DNA from: Candidatus Nanopelagicaceae bacterium
GTDB taxonomy: Bacteria; Actinomycetota; Actinomycetes; Nanopelagicales; Nanopelagicaceae
Length of the DNA stretch: 15,430 nt
Reading direction: 5' to 3'
NCBI GenBank assembly: GCA_947490625.1
Contig: CANLHC010000010.1
Location: 1-15,430, forward strand
Shown: one piece after another, positions 13,439-15,430 of the stretch
How positions within the stretch are numbered: the stretch's first letter is position 1
Layout: each line of letters starts with the position of its first letter
Made by a program: the position numbers and the translations under genes
Notes under the pieces: generated by a model
Seen by the model: the letters and a program-made list of their open reading frames with translations, nothing else
The model's database searches: none
What the model was told of the DNA's origin: nothing

Positions 13439-14311
13439 TTATACTAGCCGTTGCAGAATCAGTGCGAGAGATAGGGTCAAGCAGAAGAGAATCTGCAGTT
13501 CACCAGTCTTTGCAAGGACCGGGATCAAAGTACGCCCCAGGGCCCCAGTCCAGAGGGTGCGCAGGATTGAAATCACTCGCGGAAGCGTAAGCAAGGTCAG
13601 CAACGTCCAGGGAGTGCCGAAGCCAGCGGTTAAAAGGAAGGGACTGACAATCAGCACGCTATAAAGAAGTCGGGACCGCTGATCCCCAAGTCGTACCGCC
13701 AAAGTTTTCTTACCGACTTCAGAATCTAACGCGCGATCGCGAATGTTATTCACGACCAGGATTGCACACGCTAAGAAACCAACAATTGTTCCAGCCAGAA
13801 TTGCCTGTCCTGTGATTTTTTCCACCTGCACATAAAATGTTCCAACTGTTGCCACGAGACCGAAGAAGATAAAGACAAATACTTCACCGAGCCCCATATA
13901 GCCGTAAGGATTCTTGCCGCCTGTATATCCCCAAGCTGCTGCAACAGAGAAGACTCCAACTGCGATTAACCACCATGAACTCATCGCTGAGAGCGCAAGA
14001 CCTGCAACGGATGCGATAAAGAAAGAGATAAAGGCGGCTCGTTTAACCGATGCAGGTGAAGCTAAACCGCCTGCAGTAATTCGCACTGGACCGACGCGAT
14101 TGTCATCACTGCCGCGCACACCATCGGAGTAATCATTTGCATAATTCACACCCACTTGCAGGCTAAGGCTTACAAGAAGTGCCAGTGACGCGGGAAGAAG
14201 GTGAAAATCTGATCCAGCCAGAGCGCTGGCAACAAGAATTGGAGCAATTGCTGCAGGCAGGGTTCGGATGCGTGCTCCGGTTACCCAGACTTTCATCGAT
14301 GGCTTAGCCAT
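13439..14311 (-). CDS. menA: 1,4-dihydroxy-2-naphthoate polyprenyltransferase
   Basis: MenA is a UbiA-superfamily integral membrane enzyme that joins 1,4-dihydroxy-2-naphthoate to a polyprenyl diphosphate, giving demethylmenaquinone. The first aspartate motif is NYANDYSDGVRGSDDNR (residues about 56-72 of the 290-residue form). The second is NNIRDRALDSEVGKKT (188-203). Both bind Mg-diphosphate and look intact. The N-terminal GARIRTLPAAIAP segment is diagnostic of MenA, and about nine helices are visible. Of two nearby starts, 14311 is preferred over 14320 because AGAGGA lies eight bases before it; it overlaps the menE stop by eight bases. The upstream neighbour is menE and the downstream one is a small membrane protein. 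Confidence 0.95.
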   Translation of the reverse strand: MAKPSMKVWVTGARIRTLPAAIAPILVASALAGSDFHLLPASLALLVSLSLQVGVNYANDYSDGVRGSDDNRVGPVRITAGGLASPASVKRAAFISFFIASVAGLALSAMSSWWLIAVGVFSVAAAWGYTGGKNPYGYMGLGEVFVFIFFGLVATVGTFYVQVEKITGQAILAGTIVGFLACAILVVNNIRDRALDSEVGKKTLAVRLGDQRSRLLYSVLIVSPFLLTAGFGTPWTLLTLLTLPRVISILRTLWTGALGRTLIPVLAKTGELQILFCLTLSLALILQRLV

Positions 14312-15416
14312 GGAATTCATCCTCTGCTCGGTTTCTTAGCGCAATTCGATCTATCTTACCGATTCCAATAAGTGGAAAAGTTTCAAAAATGAGATATTGC
14401 TTTGGCTTTGCCGCATTACCAAATGCATCTCCGAGCAAAGCTGCGACCTCTTCGTGTGAAGGCGGATTCATGCCAGCAACAGCTACAACAAGTCGTTGAC
14501 CCCATTTGAGATCAGCAACAGCAAGTGCGCACCAATTGTTCTGCGGATATCTCTCTTCTAGTTTCTTGCTTACTGACGAGAGTGAGACTTTCTCTCCACC
14601 AGAGATGAAGACATCATCTGCGCGACCCAAGACATCTACAGTCCCATCGCTATTGATTTCTCCTAGATCTGATGTCGTAAACCAACCATCGCGATAGTGC
14701 TGATTCCAGAGTTCATCGTTGTTGAGATAGCCAGCGGCCAAGATAGGTCCAGAGATTTCAATTAAACCTGCATCTGAAATTCTTGCCTGAACACCATTGA
14801 GTGGAGTTCCTGCATAGATACACCCACCTGAAGTTTCGCTCATCCCATATGTGGCGAGGATTGATATTCCAGCATTGATTGCCTGGAAGAGAAGATCATC
14901 GTGAAGTTTGGCACCACCGACGAGTACAAATTGTGCAGCCTTTAAATGTGCCAATAACTTTTCATCACCATTAAGTGCGCGATAAATCTGAGTTGGGACC
15001 ACTGCAGAGAAATCAGTTGTTGGATAGCTATCGGCGTTTCGCAGATCAACCGGAATTGTTCCAAGCTCGAGTGAGCGAATTAAGACATTGATTCCAGCAA
15101 TATGGTGAATTGGCAGAACAAGCGCCCAGGTTTGCCCAGGACGCGCTTGTAGAAATTCAAGTGAAGCACGCGCAGATGCCAAGAGCGCTGCAGAGCTCAG
15201 CGCTACAGATTTTCTTGTACCCGTTGAACCTGTTGTCGCAACAACAAGGCAGATATCGCTATCGACGCTCTCAATAGATTCATCCGTAAAATTTAGGGCC
15301 GAGCCCTGGTCGGCTAACGCTTGAGCCAAGAGATTCATCACATCGCCGATAGCCAGCGCGGGATCGACCGAGATCACAGAGCGTGATCGGTTACTTGGGT
15401 TGGCCGAGATATCCAT
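14304..15416 (-). CDS. menE: o-Succinylbenzoate-CoA ligase
   Basis: MenE is an acyl-CoA synthetase of the ANL superfamily that activates o-succinylbenzoate with ATP and CoA in menaquinone synthesis. At 370 residues it is short compared with about 450-490 in E. coli and Bacillus, but normal for actinobacterial forms. Motifs seen are the P-loop TTGSTGTRKS (61-70), YGMSETSGG (190-198), TSDLGE with D250, GRADDVFISGGEKV (264-277) and the C-terminal catalytic lysine in GIGKIDR (K354). The P-loop has arginine where proline is usual before the lysine. The ATG at 15416 is only 14 bases from the window end and the frame stays open upstream, so the true start could be further out. It overlaps menA by eight bases. 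Confidence 0.92.
   Translation of the reverse strand: MDISANPSNRSRSVISVDPALAIGDVMNLLAQALADQGSALNFTDESIESVDSDICLVVATTGSTGTRKSVALSSAALLASARASLEFLQARPGQTWALVLPIHHIAGINVLIRSLELGTIPVDLRNADSYPTTDFSAVVPTQIYRALNGDEKLLAHLKAAQFVLVGGAKLHDDLLFQAINAGISILATYGMSETSGGCIYAGTPLNGVQARISDAGLIEISGPILAAGYLNNDELWNQHYRDGWFTTSDLGEINSDGTVDVLGRADDVFISGGEKVSLSSVSKKLEERYPQNNWCALAVADLKWGQRLVVAVAGMNPPSHEEVAALLGDAFGNAAKPKQYLIFETFPLIGIGKIDRIALRNRAEDEFHG
14320..14325 (-). promoter_or_regulatory. Ribosome binding site choosing the menA start
   Basis: The minus strand reads AGAGGA, eight bases before the ATG at 14311. The alternative ATG at 14320 overlaps the end of this site and would have no ribosome binding site. The site lies inside the end of menE. 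Confidence 0.6.
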
Positions 15417-15430
15417 AGCCCGCGTAGGCT

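Noticed and set aside
1..15430. tRNA, rRNA, CRISPR arrays, insertion sequences or phage genes
   Set aside because: None seen: nearly all bases are covered by well-packed genes, and the short intergenic regions hold no repeat array, terminal inverted repeats or RNA-like structure.

Overview
The window reads as a compact chromosomal segment of an actinobacterium with moderate GC content. Two blocks match known actinobacterial gene order. One is histidine phosphatase, TlpA-like thioredoxin, CcdA, ResB, CcsB, with menA and menE nearby on the other strand (as in Mycobacterium tuberculosis around Rv0525-Rv0534c and menE). The other is an XPB/ERCC3-type helicase whose operon contains a large helicase-associated protein (as Rv0861c/Rv0862c). 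Extreme compaction, 1-8 base start/stop overlaps, only TAA/TGA stops and several start codons placed right behind a -10 element suggest a streamlined free-living lineage, for example the freshwater acI/Nanopelagicales group. That lineage assignment is inference. There is no RNA gene, mobile element, CRISPR array or gap over 300 bases; the longest intergenic stretch is 64 bases.

Left part (1-3107): the last 46 codons of an unidentified plus-strand gene meet, tail to tail, a large exported protein on the minus strand. That protein has a signal peptide, a leishmanolysin-like zinc protease domain, a fibronectin III domain and propeller-like repeats. It is divergent, across only 34 bases, from a small uncharacterised gene that overlaps a glutaredoxin-like gene.

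Middle (3070-8835, minus strand): a HAD-IB phosphatase, then a tightly coupled three-gene unit joined by ATGA overlaps: helicase-associated protein with a WYL-like C-terminus, M20 metallopeptidase, XPB helicase. The helicase-associated protein and XPB appear to share a homologous domain, which suggests they work together on DNA.

Right part (8900-13164, plus strand): five overlapping genes start from their own promoter-like element and encode a System II cytochrome c maturation set. CcdA carries reducing power across the membrane, the TlpA/ResA-like lipoprotein reduces apocytochrome cysteines, and ResB/CcsB transport and ligate heme. A histidine phosphatase of unknown role leads the operon. 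Converging on it is a minus-strand unit, menE-menA-(PLDc_N-like membrane protein), for menaquinone synthesis. The segment therefore groups two parts of the respiratory chain: quinone and cytochrome c. I see no clearly new defence or mobile system. The most interesting items are the XPB partner operon with an inserted peptidase, the exported M8-like protease, and the two compact divergent promoter regions.
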